A DNA stretch of 64,000 nt from an uncultured Opitutia bacterium. GTDB lineage: Bacteria > Verrucomicrobiota > Verrucomicrobiia > Opitutales > Opitutaceae. The position numbers and the translations under genes are program-made. Shown one piece after another: positions 18,477 to 28,134 of this stretch. Under the pieces are notes generated by a model that had not been told where the DNA came from, made no database searches, and was given only the letters and a program-made list of their open reading frames with translations. The stretch covers positions 1 through 64,000 of the forward strand of contig CAIMFY010000017.1 in the NCBI GenBank assembly GCA_903840415.1. Direction: 5' to 3'. Within the stretch, counting starts at the first letter, position 1, and every line of letters begins with the position of its first letter.

Positions 18477-20720
18477 CTATGGATTCGGCGCCAGCAGCCG
18501 GTTCAGGTTGTCGCGGGCAGCTTGAAAGTCCGGCCGGATTGCGATCGCCAAGCGGAAGTGCCGCGCCGCGTCCTCGATCCGGCCCGCGTTGGCATAGGCG
18601 ATGGCCAGGTTGTTATGCGCCTCGGCGTAGTCGGGTTTGATCCGAACCGCAGCTTCATAATGGAACAGTGCGTCCGTGACGCGGCTGGAATCCTTGATCA
18701 GTTCATTCGCCAAATTGTTATGGGCCTCGGCGTAGTCGGGTCGCACCTGCAGCGCCGCCTCGTAGTGCGCAAGTGCCTCTGCTTGGCGCCCGGGCATTCC
18801 TGCCAGCAGATTCGCCAGGTTGTTCTGGGCTTCCGCCTGCGCTGGGTCCGACGCAAGCGCTGCCGCATAATGGTCGAGCGCCTCCTGCACGCGGCCGGGA
18901 TCGCGGGATAGTTCATAGGCATAATTGGCTCGGGCGCCAGCGTAGTGGAGATCGATCCGGAGCGCGGCCTCGTAGTGCGCGAGCGACTCGGCGTGTCGCC
19001 CGGGCTGTTGCGCGAGAGCAATCGCAAAATCATTATGCGTCTTGGCATAGTTCGGTTTCAGTTCCAGGGCCCGAAGGAAATGCCGCTCGGCTTCCTCCCA
19101 GCGGCCACGAATGAGCGCGAGTTCATTGGCCAGATTGATGTGCGCCAAAAGAAAATCGGGTCGAAGCCGAACAGCCGCCTCGAAGTGCGCCACCGCTTCG
19201 AGTTCATGACCGGCGAGCTTGGCCAATTCCCCGCCCAAGTTGTCTTCTGCCTCCGCATAGTTCGGGTTGGACTCAAGCGCCTGTCGAAAATGCAAAATGG
19301 CTGCGGATGAGTTCCCACGTCTCGCCAGCAGCATTCCAAGGTTATTGTGGGCGAGGACGCATTCAGGATTTCGATCCAGCGTGACTGTGTAAAGCGTCTC
19401 GACATCAGAATAGATTCGGCATTGCCGGTAGGTTTGAACTGCCAACCCTCCAAGAATCAGATACGCTGACAGCGTCGGTACAGTCCGGCGCCAGCGCTGC
19501 GATTGCGATTGTTCGTCCTTCCCCCAGCGGACCCAGCCGGCGGCGGCGAGCGCGAAGATGCTCAGGCTAGCGTGATATTGGAAATGGTCCGCCACGTAGG
19601 AGTAGGCAAACGGATAGAGATTAAAAAAACCAAGGACCGGAAACAGCGTGCCGGAAAAAAGCAGCAGGGTCGCGAGCAACCCCCGGTAGCGCGGGTGCCT
19701 GACAATCAGGATTGCCAACGCTGCCGCACCGGCGACCGGGAAAATTGTTTGCCACCAGATTGCCCCATCGATCGTCCAGCGCGGATAGATGAACGACAAG
19801 TTCGCCGGCCAAAGCAGCTTACCCAAATAAAAGCAAATCGCGCGCCCGGCAAGCAGCACGCGCATGGTAAACGTCAGGTCGTAGTTGGGACCGCTCGCTC
19901 CGATGACCGTGCGTTCAACCCAGGCCGTGAAAAGTCCGGCGATAGCACCGAGAGCCAGCCAAGGCAACAACAGCCGCCAATCCCTCTCCCACGTAAGATT
20001 GCCGCGCCTCCACCAGATGATAACCAACAGTGCGGCAGGCAGCGTCGCCGTCACGCTCTTGCTCAACAGCGCCAGTAAAAAAAAGAGCAACGCGAGGACA
20101 TAATAACCTGACTTCTGCTCCCGATCGAATTTCAGGTATGCGAGAGCTGACGCCAGATAAAACACCAAGGATAGAGTGTTCTTCTGCTCCGAAATCCAAG
20201 CCACCGATTCGACACAGACCGGATGGAGCGCGAACGCAGAGGCCGCGAGCCAAGCTCCTTTTATCCTCAACTGCCGCAACACCGCAAAAAAAAGCCAAGC
20301 TGCGTAGGCATGCAACGTCACGTTCAACGCGTGATACCCGAACACCGCGTCGCCCCACAGCCGATGCTCGACCCAAAACGCTGTATGCAGGATCGGATAA
20401 TACTGTTGAGTCGCCCCAAGCTCGAACCAAATGCGCCAGAGGCCGTGAAGCGAACGCAGAGCGGGCGCCGTGACGTGGGCAAGATCATCCCAAAGGATTC
20501 CACCATTCAGGGCGGGAAGATAGGCTAGCCAGGTCATCGCCAAGAGGAGACCGCCGAAGAAAAACTCTTTTCCGCCGACCGAGTTATCACCTGTTTCCAA
20601 ATCCGATTCGTATGGTTGAGTTGAAGTTTGGCAGTGCATCGGCGCGGGAGTCGTGCGATTCCACCGATAGAATCTCCGGTCGCCGTTCGTGTCAGTTCCA
20701 AACGATAGCATCCACTCCAT
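18477..20720 (-). CDS. Polytopic membrane protein with C-terminal TPR repeats, paralogue of its neighbour
   Basis: About 747 residues if started at 20720 (MEWMLSFGTD, with AAGAGG 14 bases upstream); an ATG at 20639 (MHCQTSTQ) is equally possible, and the open frame runs to 20930 but would overlap the divergent esterase. The membrane half contains PALNGGILWDDLAHVTAPAL, FGYHALNVTLHAYAAWL and FALHPVCVESVAWISEQKN, the conserved loops of TMTC/DUF1736-type proteins. The C-terminal half has about eight TPR units of mostly 35 rather than 34 residues (PDYAEAHNNLANELIKDSSR). The pair probably arose by duplication. Function is unknown; a role in envelope glycosylation is only inferred. Confidence 0.82.
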   Translation of the reverse strand: MEWMLSFGTDTNGDRRFYRWNRTTPAPMHCQTSTQPYESDLETGDNSVGGKEFFFGGLLLAMTWLAYLPALNGGILWDDLAHVTAPALRSLHGLWRIWFELGATQQYYPILHTAFWVEHRLWGDAVFGYHALNVTLHAYAAWLFFAVLRQLRIKGAWLAASAFALHPVCVESVAWISEQKNTLSLVFYLASALAYLKFDREQKSGYYVLALLFFLLALLSKSVTATLPAALLVIIWWRRGNLTWERDWRLLLPWLALGAIAGLFTAWVERTVIGASGPNYDLTFTMRVLLAGRAICFYLGKLLWPANLSFIYPRWTIDGAIWWQTIFPVAGAAALAILIVRHPRYRGLLATLLLFSGTLFPVLGFFNLYPFAYSYVADHFQYHASLSIFALAAAGWVRWGKDEQSQSQRWRRTVPTLSAYLILGGLAVQTYRQCRIYSDVETLYTVTLDRNPECVLAHNNLGMLLARRGNSSAAILHFRQALESNPNYAEAEDNLGGELAKLAGHELEAVAHFEAAVRLRPDFLLAHINLANELALIRGRWEEAERHFLRALELKPNYAKTHNDFAIALAQQPGRHAESLAHYEAALRIDLHYAGARANYAYELSRDPGRVQEALDHYAAALASDPAQAEAQNNLANLLAGMPGRQAEALAHYEAALQVRPDYAEAHNNLANELIKDSSRVTDALFHYEAAVRIKPDYAEAHNNLAIAYANAGRIEDAARHFRLAIAIRPDFQAARDNLNRLLAPNP

Positions 20721-20841
20721 CCAACGAAGTGAAACCTCTTCCTGATTCGGAAAGAGCGAGGACTCACGCCTAGCCAACGCTTCGCGGGAGGCGCGGGTAC
20801 TTGCTATTGCCACGAACCGAACCCTCCCAAGTCTCCAGCGC

Positions 20842-22554
20842 ATGAAGCGCTTTCTCTTTGTCTCGATGGGTTGTTTCGTCGCCTTTGCGGCCGCGGTGGG
20901 CGCCGCCGAGTTGACGGAGGCCAATCGCATTTCACCGCCCTGCTTCTCGGTTTCGCTTCCCGCGCGATTGGAGAGTGGAACGACCGCAGGCCGAGTTTTT
21001 CTTTTCGTCGCAGCAAATTCTCAGGTCGAACCGCGCTTCAATTCCGGTGCGAGCCTCTTCGGTCTCGATGCACACAAAGTGACCGCCGGTCAGCGCATTT
21101 CCTTTGAAGCGGCGACACCGGGTTACCCGGAGAAGTCACTCGGTGATCTCGTGCCCGGTGAATACTTTGTCCAAGCCGTCTTCAACGTTCTGACCGAATT
21201 TCATCGCGCCGACGGCCATGTGATTTGGGCGCACATGGATCAGTGGGAAGGGCAGAATTTCGCGCGTTCGCCGGGCAACCTGTTCAGTGAGCCGCAAAAA
21301 ATTGTTATCGGCACGGGCGGTCCGGCGGAGGTTATGATTCACCTCGAAAAGACGATCCCTGCGATCGAAGTCCCGGTCGACACCGTATGGATGAAACGCA
21401 TCAAATTCCAAAGTGCTCTGCTCAGCAAGTTTTGGGGCCGACCAATCTATCTCGGAGCCACCGTCCTGCTGCCCCAAGGCTACGACACGCACCCCGCGGT
21501 GCGCTATCCGGTAGTCTACATCCAAAACCATTTCAGCCTGTCGGCGCCATTTGGTTTCGACCCGACGCAAGCCGCCGCTGAAAAGGTGAGTTGGGGTCGC
21601 CTGCGCGCCGAGGCCCGCGAGAAAAACCTCCCGCTACCGGATTTGCCGCCGGGCGCGACGGCGACCGGCGCCTACTCGAATACCGAGATAGGCGCCGAGT
21701 TTTTCCAGTCGTGGAATTCCACGGCTTTCCCGCGGATGATCCTCGTGACGTTTCAGCATCCGACGCCCTATTTCGATGATTCCTACGGCGTAAATTCGCC
21801 CAATTGCGGACCCTACGGCGACGCGATTATGGAAGAACTCATCCCGGAACTGGAGAAGCGTTTTCGCACGATCAAGTCCGGCTACGCGCGTGTGCTCACA
21901 GGCAGCTCCACTGGTGGCTGGGGTTCGCTTGCGCTGCAGCTCTATCACCCGGATTTCTTCGGCGGCGCGTGGGCCTTCTCGCCAGATCCGGTGGATTTCC
22001 GTCTCTACTACGGTGGTGTCGATCTCTACCATGATGAAGACGCCTTCGCAGAGAAATCGACGCCCGGTCTTGAAGGTGGCGCACTCATGAATCGCCGCAG
22101 TAGCCAGCGCGCCGCGATTCTCGGCACACAGGAAGGCCGCTTCGAATGGTGGAAACACACACCGGTCGGTCCCGACGGTTACCCGCTGCCCGTTTGGGAT
22201 CTCAAGACAGGCAAAATCGACCGCACCGTAGTCGAGGCCATGCGCGCCAACAACTATGACCTCCGCGAATTTCTCTCCCGCCAGTGGCCGCAAATCGGAC
22301 CGAAGCTGGTTGGCAAGCTCCATGTCTGCGCCGCCGCCGTGGACAGCTTTTACTCCAATTTTGCGGTGCGACTGCTGGACGAATTCATGCAGGAAACAAA
22401 AAATCCGCACGACTCCGGATCGTTTCAATACGGTCCGCCGGCCTCCCGCCATGGCTGGCAGCCGATCACAAACGCCGAGTTGCTTCAGGAAATGGCCCGA
22501 CACATCTCGCAGCGAACTCCACCCGACGAAAGCCCGCCGTCTTGGCACTACTAA
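20842..22554 (+). CDS. Secreted esterase-like alpha/beta hydrolase
   Basis: 570 residues with a signal peptide (MKRFLFVSMGCFVAFAAAVG, cleavage near AAEL). Residues 30-190 form a beta-rich N-terminal domain. The C-terminal domain has VLLPQGYDTHPAVRYPVVYI, typical of esterase D/feruloyl-esterase-like hydrolases. The nucleophile elbow is GSSTGG, giving Ser356 in GxSxG, followed by WGSLALQLYHPDFFGGAWA. It may remove acyl groups from glycans, which would suit the glycan neighbourhood, but the substrate is not readable. Transcription diverges from the membrane-TPR gene pair; the 121-base gap should hold both promoters. Confidence 0.8.
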   Translation: MKRFLFVSMGCFVAFAAAVGAAELTEANRISPPCFSVSLPARLESGTTAGRVFLFVAANSQVEPRFNSGASLFGLDAHKVTAGQRISFEAATPGYPEKSLGDLVPGEYFVQAVFNVLTEFHRADGHVIWAHMDQWEGQNFARSPGNLFSEPQKIVIGTGGPAEVMIHLEKTIPAIEVPVDTVWMKRIKFQSALLSKFWGRPIYLGATVLLPQGYDTHPAVRYPVVYIQNHFSLSAPFGFDPTQAAAEKVSWGRLRAEAREKNLPLPDLPPGATATGAYSNTEIGAEFFQSWNSTAFPRMILVTFQHPTPYFDDSYGVNSPNCGPYGDAIMEELIPELEKRFRTIKSGYARVLTGSSTGGWGSLALQLYHPDFFGGAWAFSPDPVDFRLYYGGVDLYHDEDAFAEKSTPGLEGGALMNRRSSQRAAILGTQEGRFEWWKHTPVGPDGYPLPVWDLKTGKIDRTVVEAMRANNYDLREFLSRQWPQIGPKLVGKLHVCAAAVDSFYSNFAVRLLDEFMQETKNPHDSGSFQYGPPASRHGWQPITNAELLQEMARHISQRTPPDESPPSWHY

Positions 22555-22923
22555 AGTCAAAACACAATCGGTCTGACCTGCGAACTGGTTGGACGCCCAG
22601 TGTAGTTTGGCGTTTCGGCTCCGCCAGATCCCACTTTTCGGAGCTCGGCTGCCACGTTGGCGCGCCGGCCAGCCGACGCTCCTCACCGCGACTCGATCCT
22701 GTTCTTATGTCATGTTCCGCGTCCTTGTTTTTGGGTACCTAATTCGACAGATTCTTCTTCCGAGCCTCTATCCTGCCACAGCCGGTTCAAAGCAAGTGAT
22801 GCCGCACCAACCTCGCTGCGGCCCCCGCGGGCGCCGAATAGATGCAGGATGACTTATGCTGTCCGATAGAATGGCTACGCAGGTGATCAGTGCGGCAAAT
22901 TTGGGTGGACAGCTGGCCGGTTC
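22555..22923. other. Intergenic stretch without a supported gene
   Basis: About 370 bases between the esterase and the sensor kinase. Several short frames are open on both strands, but none has a recognisable protein pattern or ribosome site. No hairpin terminator with a T tract was found. It presumably contains the kinase promoter. Confidence 0.5.
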
Positions 22924-25900
22924 ATGAATATCAATATTCCACTCGGCAGCCGAATCGCGAGGCAACTCAGGCTCGTCCTGCCATCACCCGTCATGACCAC
23001 TCCGAAAACATCCGTCACTATGCTGCAGACGGACTTTCTGTGGCGGCAGATTTTGAGAACGCGTCGTCTCCTCTGGATTGGGCTGGGCGTGTTTCTCGCT
23101 CTGGCCGGGCGCATGGCAGCCCAGTCGGTCGCAAAGATTGATCGTGGTTTTCTGACCTCCGAGGCGCGAGCCTGGCTCGAAGGCCACGCCACCGAACTGT
23201 GCGTTGCACCGGAGGCAAATTATCCACCATTCAGCTTTGCAGAGGCGGGAGCATGGCGGGGGTTGTCGGCCGACGTGCTCCGTCTCGTGGAAGCGAAGCT
23301 CGGCGCGAAGTTGAACATCCTGCCACCGCAAAATTTGGATTCGATCCTCACCCGCGTCCAGCAGGGCGCGCCGGGGATCGTGACCTCGGTCCGGGAAACG
23401 CCGGAGCGGTCGCAGTTTCTCTCGTTCACCGAGCCCTACGTTAGCATCCCGACGGTCATCATCGTCAGGACGGATTCCACGCTCGGCGATTGGCCGAAGG
23501 CGTTCGCAGACAAAGCGGTGGCGGTCGGCAAGGGATACGGCGTGCAGAAATATCTGGAGCAGAATTTTTCCTATCTCAAACTCACCCTCGTGACGGACGA
23601 TCTCGAGGGATTGCGCCGGCTGTCGTTCGGCGAAGTCGACGCCGTGATCATGGATGTGGCCAGCGCCTCGTTTTTCATCGGGCGCGACAAGATCACCAAC
23701 CTGCGCGTCTTCGGCACCTTTAATTTTCGGTATGACTTGAGTTTCGCTGTGCGCAAAGAGTTGCCGGTCCTGCGCGAGATTTTGGACAAGGCTCTCCGCG
23801 CCATCCCAGAGGGCGACAAGCAAGCGGTTTTGAACCGTTGGTTCAGCATTGAAACCGAACCACTGGCGATGCTGCGGGCAAAATATCCGAACCTCGCGCC
23901 CACGGGCCTCGCCATTATCGCGTTCCTGATCGTGAGCGGGTCAGTTGCCTGGAACATCATCCTGCGGCGGAAGGTGACGCAAAGGACCCGCGCCCTAGAG
24001 GCCACAGCAGCCTACAGCCGCAGCCTGATCGAAGCCAACGTCGATCCGTTGGTCACCATCAGCCCCGAAGGGAAAATCACGGACGTCAACGAGGCCACCG
24101 TGGCGGTGACCGGTGTGCCCCGCGACCAACTTATCGGCGCGGATTTTTCGAGTTACTTCACCGACCCGGCGAAGGCGCGCGAAGGGTATCAGCGCGTATT
24201 TGCGGACGGTTTGGTGCGCGATTATCCGCTGAGTATCCGTCACGCTTCGGGCCGCGTCACCGACGTTCTCTACAACGCCCGCGTCTATCGTGACTCGCAA
24301 GGTCATGTGCTAGGCGTTTTTGCCGCCGCCCGCGACATCACCGAGCGGAAACGGATTGAGGATCGACTGCGAGCCAGCGAGGAATCCTACCGCAATCAGT
24401 TCGTCGTCAACGCGTCGATGATGCTGCTGATTGATCCCCTCAGCGGTGCCATCGTCGATGCCAACGCGGCCGCAGTAGGTTTTTACGGTTATCCTCGCGA
24501 GCGATTGCTCAGCATGAAGATCACCGAGATCAACACACTCCCGGTGGCTGATGTCCGAGGAGCCATGACGTCAATCCGGCGAAATAGTGGCGCTCGTTTC
24601 GAGTTCCAGCATCGACTGGCGGACGGCACCGTGCGGGCGGTGGAAGTGTCGTCGAGCCCGATTCAAACCGGCGAGCGCCTGCTGCTCCACTCCATCGTCT
24701 TCGACACAACCGAGCGCAAGCAGGCCGAGGTCGCGGTGGCCCAAGCCCGCGAGCATTATCAAAACTTGCTCGAAACGGCGAGCGACGGCATCCACATCCT
24801 CGATGCGGAAGGCCATCTGGTGGAGGCGAGCCCCTCCTTCTACCGCATGCTGGGCTATGCGCGGGACGAACGGCCACGGCTGCAAGTGGCGGACTGGGAT
24901 TTGCAGTGGTCGGCCACAGAGTTGAAGGAGCGCATCGCTGCCCTGCTCCGGCAATCGGCGGTTTTTGAAACCCGCCACCGGCGCCGGGACGGACGGATCA
25001 TCGAGGTGGAAGTCAACGGGCGCGGAATCGAGATCAACGGGCGCACTCATCTTTATGCTTCCGCGCGGGATGTTACCGAGCGCAAACGCACCGAAGAAAA
25101 AGTGCGGCAGCTGGCACGCGAGCAGCAAATTATCCTCGAGAATGCCAATATCGGCATCTCGCTCATCCGGGACAGAAAGCAGGTATGGATAAATGAGAAA
25201 GCGGTCGAAATATTCCGATATCCGAGAGAGGAACTGGACGGTCACAGCACGCGGAAACTCTATCCTTCGCAGGAAGCGTTTGAACAATTGGGCCAGGAAG
25301 CCCCCCTCGCTCTGGTCAAGGGCACGGGCTACGAAACCGTCCAATTGCTGGTGCGGGGCGATGGAGTCCCGATCTGGGTCCGATATATCGGCAAGGCAAT
25401 CGACCCCGCCGACATGTCCAAGGGCGTGCTTTGGCTGCTCGAAGACATCACCGAGCGCAAACGGACGCAGGAAGAGGTGATCGAGAATCAGCGGCGGCTC
25501 GCGCTGGCGATGGATCAGGCCCATCTCGCCGATTGGGAAATGGACGCGGCGACTCGCACGTTTACCTTCAACGATCGGTTTTATGCGCTCTTCGGCACCA
25601 CCGCTGAGCGCGAAGGCGGCTACACGATGCCGGCGGAAGTTTATGCCCGCGAATTTCTACCCGCGAACGATCAACACGTCGTTCCGGATGACATCGCGAA
25701 ATTGCTGGCCGGTGAGATTGACGATTTGCAGCAGGAGCACCGCATCCGGCGGCGCGACGGCGAACTCCGCGATATTCGCGTGCGGATCACGGTGGTCCGG
25801 GATGCCGGTGACCGTATCGTGGGCACCCGCGGCTCCAATCAGGATATCACCGAGAGCAAGCGGGCCCAAGAGGCCCTGCGCAGCGCTTCAATCTACGCCC

Positions 25901-26910
25901 GAAAACTGATCGAGGTGAACCTCGATCCTCTCGTCACGATCAGCCCCGCCGGCAAGATCACGGATGTGAATGAAGCTTCTGTGCAGGCCACTGGCATGCC
26001 GCGCGAACAGCTGATCGGCACCGATTTTTCAGACTACTTCACCGAGCCAGAAAAGGCCCGCGACGGCTACCAGAAGGTCTTCGCGGAGGGCATGGTGCGC
26101 GACTATCCGCTGGCCATCCGGCACGTCTCGGGCCGCGTCACCGACGTGCTCTACAACGCCACCATTTATCGGGATCGACAGGGGCTGGTGCTTGGCGTGT
26201 TTGCTTCCGCGCGCGATGTCACCGAAAGAATCGCCCAGCAGCGGGAAGTGGAGAAATTGCTCAAGCAAACCGAGCAGGACGCGCGAACGAAGACCGAATT
26301 GCTGCGCGAGGTGAACCATCGCGTGACCAACAATCTCTCCTCGATCCTCGGGCTCTTCGTGCGCGAACAGAAAGCGGTCGAGGCGGCCGATCGTCCACTG
26401 GTGCAACCGGTGCTCGACCGGCTGACGCAGCGTATCCGCGGATTGTTAACCGCCCACCGCCTGCTCTCGGAATCGTCTTGGGCGCCCGTGCGAGTGGACA
26501 AGCTGGCCGGAAAAATCATCGCCGCCGCCCTGTCCGCCGACCCGAACCGCCTCCCGGCTCAGACCGTGATCACGCCGAGCCCATGGGAGGTATCGCCCCG
26601 ACATGCGAGCAGCCTGGCCCTCGTCCTGAATGAACTGACGACGAACAGCATCAAGCACGGCCGCGTGAAGGAAAAGCCCCTGACGATCAGTCTCGAAGCT
26701 GGGTTCGAAAGTGGATTCGTCACCGTATGCTATCGCGACAACGGCCCCGGCTTTCCCGCCGAGGTCCTCGCCGGCACGCGTAGCAATATCGGCCAAGCGC
26801 TGATCCGCCAGCTCGTCACCGAGAGCCTGCAAGGCGACCTGGCGCTGACCAACGAAGCCGGTGCTACGGTGCGCATTCGCATCCGACCAGAGGAGCCGCA
26901 ACGCACCTGA
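22924..26910 (+). CDS. Hybrid-input sensor kinase: solute-binding domain, six PAS modules, HWE/HisKA_2 kinase
   Basis: 1328 residues. A likely N-terminal membrane anchor or signal (RRLLWIGLGVFLALAGRMAA, about residues 48-67) is followed by a periplasmic family-3 solute-binding domain (ELCVAPEANYPPFSF to about residue 310), then a second membrane segment (GLAIIAFLIVSGSVAWNII). The cytoplasmic part holds six PAS-like modules, several ending in ITERKR or DVTERK. The kinase core has LLREVNHRVTNNLSSILGLF with phospho-acceptor His1132, the HisKA_2/HWE type, then N-box LVLNELTTNSIKHG and DNGPGFP. Starts at 22993 or 23020 are also possible. It lies 28 bases upstream of a response regulator, its probable partner. 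The ligand may be an amino acid or similar small molecule. Confidence 0.92.
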   Translation: MNINIPLGSRIARQLRLVLPSPVMTTPKTSVTMLQTDFLWRQILRTRRLLWIGLGVFLALAGRMAAQSVAKIDRGFLTSEARAWLEGHATELCVAPEANYPPFSFAEAGAWRGLSADVLRLVEAKLGAKLNILPPQNLDSILTRVQQGAPGIVTSVRETPERSQFLSFTEPYVSIPTVIIVRTDSTLGDWPKAFADKAVAVGKGYGVQKYLEQNFSYLKLTLVTDDLEGLRRLSFGEVDAVIMDVASASFFIGRDKITNLRVFGTFNFRYDLSFAVRKELPVLREILDKALRAIPEGDKQAVLNRWFSIETEPLAMLRAKYPNLAPTGLAIIAFLIVSGSVAWNIILRRKVTQRTRALEATAAYSRSLIEANVDPLVTISPEGKITDVNEATVAVTGVPRDQLIGADFSSYFTDPAKAREGYQRVFADGLVRDYPLSIRHASGRVTDVLYNARVYRDSQGHVLGVFAAARDITERKRIEDRLRASEESYRNQFVVNASMMLLIDPLSGAIVDANAAAVGFYGYPRERLLSMKITEINTLPVADVRGAMTSIRRNSGARFEFQHRLADGTVRAVEVSSSPIQTGERLLLHSIVFDTTERKQAEVAVAQAREHYQNLLETASDGIHILDAEGHLVEASPSFYRMLGYARDERPRLQVADWDLQWSATELKERIAALLRQSAVFETRHRRRDGRIIEVEVNGRGIEINGRTHLYASARDVTERKRTEEKVRQLAREQQIILENANIGISLIRDRKQVWINEKAVEIFRYPREELDGHSTRKLYPSQEAFEQLGQEAPLALVKGTGYETVQLLVRGDGVPIWVRYIGKAIDPADMSKGVLWLLEDITERKRTQEEVIENQRRLALAMDQAHLADWEMDAATRTFTFNDRFYALFGTTAEREGGYTMPAEVYAREFLPANDQHVVPDDIAKLLAGEIDDLQQEHRIRRRDGELRDIRVRITVVRDAGDRIVGTRGSNQDITESKRAQEALRSASIYARKLIEVNLDPLVTISPAGKITDVNEASVQATGMPREQLIGTDFSDYFTEPEKARDGYQKVFAEGMVRDYPLAIRHVSGRVTDVLYNATIYRDRQGLVLGVFASARDVTERIAQQREVEKLLKQTEQDARTKTELLREVNHRVTNNLSSILGLFVREQKAVEAADRPLVQPVLDRLTQRIRGLLTAHRLLSESSWAPVRVDKLAGKIIAAALSADPNRLPAQTVITPSPWEVSPRHASSLALVLNELTTNSIKHGRVKEKPLTISLEAGFESGFVTVCYRDNGPGFPAEVLAGTRSNIGQALIRQLVTESLQGDLALTNEAGATVRIRIRPEEPQRT
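24013..24348 (+). repeat. First copy of an internally duplicated PAS module
   Basis: This 336-base segment encodes the first PAS module of the sensor kinase. It aligns without gaps with 25894-26229, sharing strings such as PLVTISP, GKITDVNEA and SGRVTDVLYNA. The two copies differ at scattered positions, mostly synonymous or conservative, so the duplication is not brand new. Confidence 0.85.
25894..26229 (+). repeat. Second copy of the duplicated PAS module
   Basis: This segment is the last PAS module, directly before the kinase core. It has the same length as the copy at 24013-24348 and is its closest relative among the six modules (DYPLAIRH versus DYPLSIRH; LGVFASARDVTER versus LGVFAAARDITER). 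Four unrelated PAS-like modules separate the copies. Confidence 0.85.
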
Positions 26911-26938
26911 AATTTTGTCCGATCGAAACAACACTCCC

Positions 26939-27559
26939 ATGAAGATCCCTGCACCGGTGAACGTCCTCGTGGCCGAAGACGAGTCGCTCGTTGCCGACCT
27001 GATCGAGCACGAACTGGAGACGATGGGCATGAAGGTGGTCGGCCGGGCGTCCAACGGCCATCAGGCGGTCGAGTTCACGCGTTCACTCCGTCCGGATGTT
27101 GTCCTGATGGACATCGCCATGCCCTTGATGGACGGCCTCGCCGCGGCCGCCGTCATCCAGACCGATTGCCCAACTCCAGTGGTGATCCTGTCGGCGCATG
27201 AGACGACCGAGGATGTGACCCGGGCCACCGCTGCCGGCGCGGGGGCGTTTCTCGTCAAGCCGCCGCAGGGGGACGAACTCGAGCGCGCCATCACCATCGC
27301 CCGGGCCCGCCACGCGGATCTGATGGAACTGCGCCGGACCAACCGCGAACTGACCCAGGCGCTCGCCGAGGTGAAAACGCTGTCGGGACTTCTGCCCATC
27401 TGCTGCGGCTGCAAGAAAATCCGTGACGACAAGAATTATTGGCAGGAGGTGGAGGTTTACGTCATGCAGCACTCCGACGCGAAGTTCACCCACGGCTACT
27501 GCCCGACGTGCATCCAAAAGTATTTCCCGGATTTGCATCTCGGCGGGGCGGAAGGTTGA
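26939..27559 (+). CDS. Response regulator with C-terminal Cys-pair domain
   Basis: 206 residues from the ATG at 26939; the frame is open from 26861 but would overlap the kinase. Receiver domain: acidic pair AEDE, phospho-acceptor Asp58 in VVLMDIAMPLMDG, conserved Thr/Ser region VILSAHE and Lys in FLVKPP. A short coiled linker follows, then a conserved C-terminal motif GLLPICCGCKKIRDD followed by HGYCPTCIQKYFPD. This CxxC...CxxC-type tail is found on many stand-alone receivers near PAS kinases and may bind metal, but its role is unknown to me. It has no DNA-binding domain. It lies 28 bases after the kinase and is very probably its target. Confidence 0.9.
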   Translation: MKIPAPVNVLVAEDESLVADLIEHELETMGMKVVGRASNGHQAVEFTRSLRPDVVLMDIAMPLMDGLAAAAVIQTDCPTPVVILSAHETTEDVTRATAAGAGAFLVKPPQGDELERAITIARARHADLMELRRTNRELTQALAEVKTLSGLLPICCGCKKIRDDKNYWQEVEVYVMQHSDAKFTHGYCPTCIQKYFPDLHLGGAEG

Positions 27560-27761
27560 GCGGACTGGGTTTTAAGTCCATCCTGGCGGCGCTTCGTCTT
27601 TCGCACCGCGGCGGTCCTCATTTCACCTCAGATTCGTCTCTGCGTCGACAACGCGCACCACGAGCATCACGAACCGCCCACACCACGTCACCAATCGCGA
27701 ACACGCCCACCGTGGGGATATTCTCGCTCGCGGAACTTTTACGCGCAAAGTCGAAAGCGTT

Positions 27762-27986
27762 ATGACAGACGATACCCAAATAATTCTCCAAGAACTCCGC
27801 GTCGTGCGAAAGCTCGTGATCAACCTCACCGCCGAAATCATTTCGATGAAAGCAGTCGTTGCCGTTGCCGGAAAACCCGCCGGGATGACAGTCGAACAGG
27901 TCATAAAAACCATGGATGACAACGTGCGCCAGTTGCGGAATCAGCTGTCGGAATTTGATATCGAGGACACGGACGTCGATCAGTGA
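27762..27986 (+). CDS. Small hypothetical coiled-coil-like protein
   Basis: 74 residues, ATG start, acidic C-terminus (EFDIEDTDVDQ). Two helical stretches with heptad-like hydrophobics (IILQELRVVRKLVINLTAEI and VEQVIKTMDDNVRQLRNQL) suggest a small coiled-coil or helical hairpin. No family is recognised. The 200 bases before it contain no other supported gene. Confidence 0.5.
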   Translation: MTDDTQIILQELRVVRKLVINLTAEIISMKAVVAVAGKPAGMTVEQVIKTMDDNVRQLRNQLSEFDIEDTDVDQ

Positions 27987-28134
27987 CTTGGTCTCAGAAG
28001 ATGCCGGCCGCACCACGGAAGATAAATCACCGCAACTGACCACTAGTGATCAAACTATTGGGTGCTGGGAATCTCGATCCGTGATTGTCCCGCTCGGAGA
28101 GTTTGGGTATTGAACTCAGCCAAACGATCCACCC

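Noticed and set aside
18500-19300. Regularly spaced similar DNA blocks that could suggest a CRISPR or minisatellite
   Set aside because: The period is about 105 bases and matches the 35-residue TPR units of the encoded protein; repeats are diverged and in frame.
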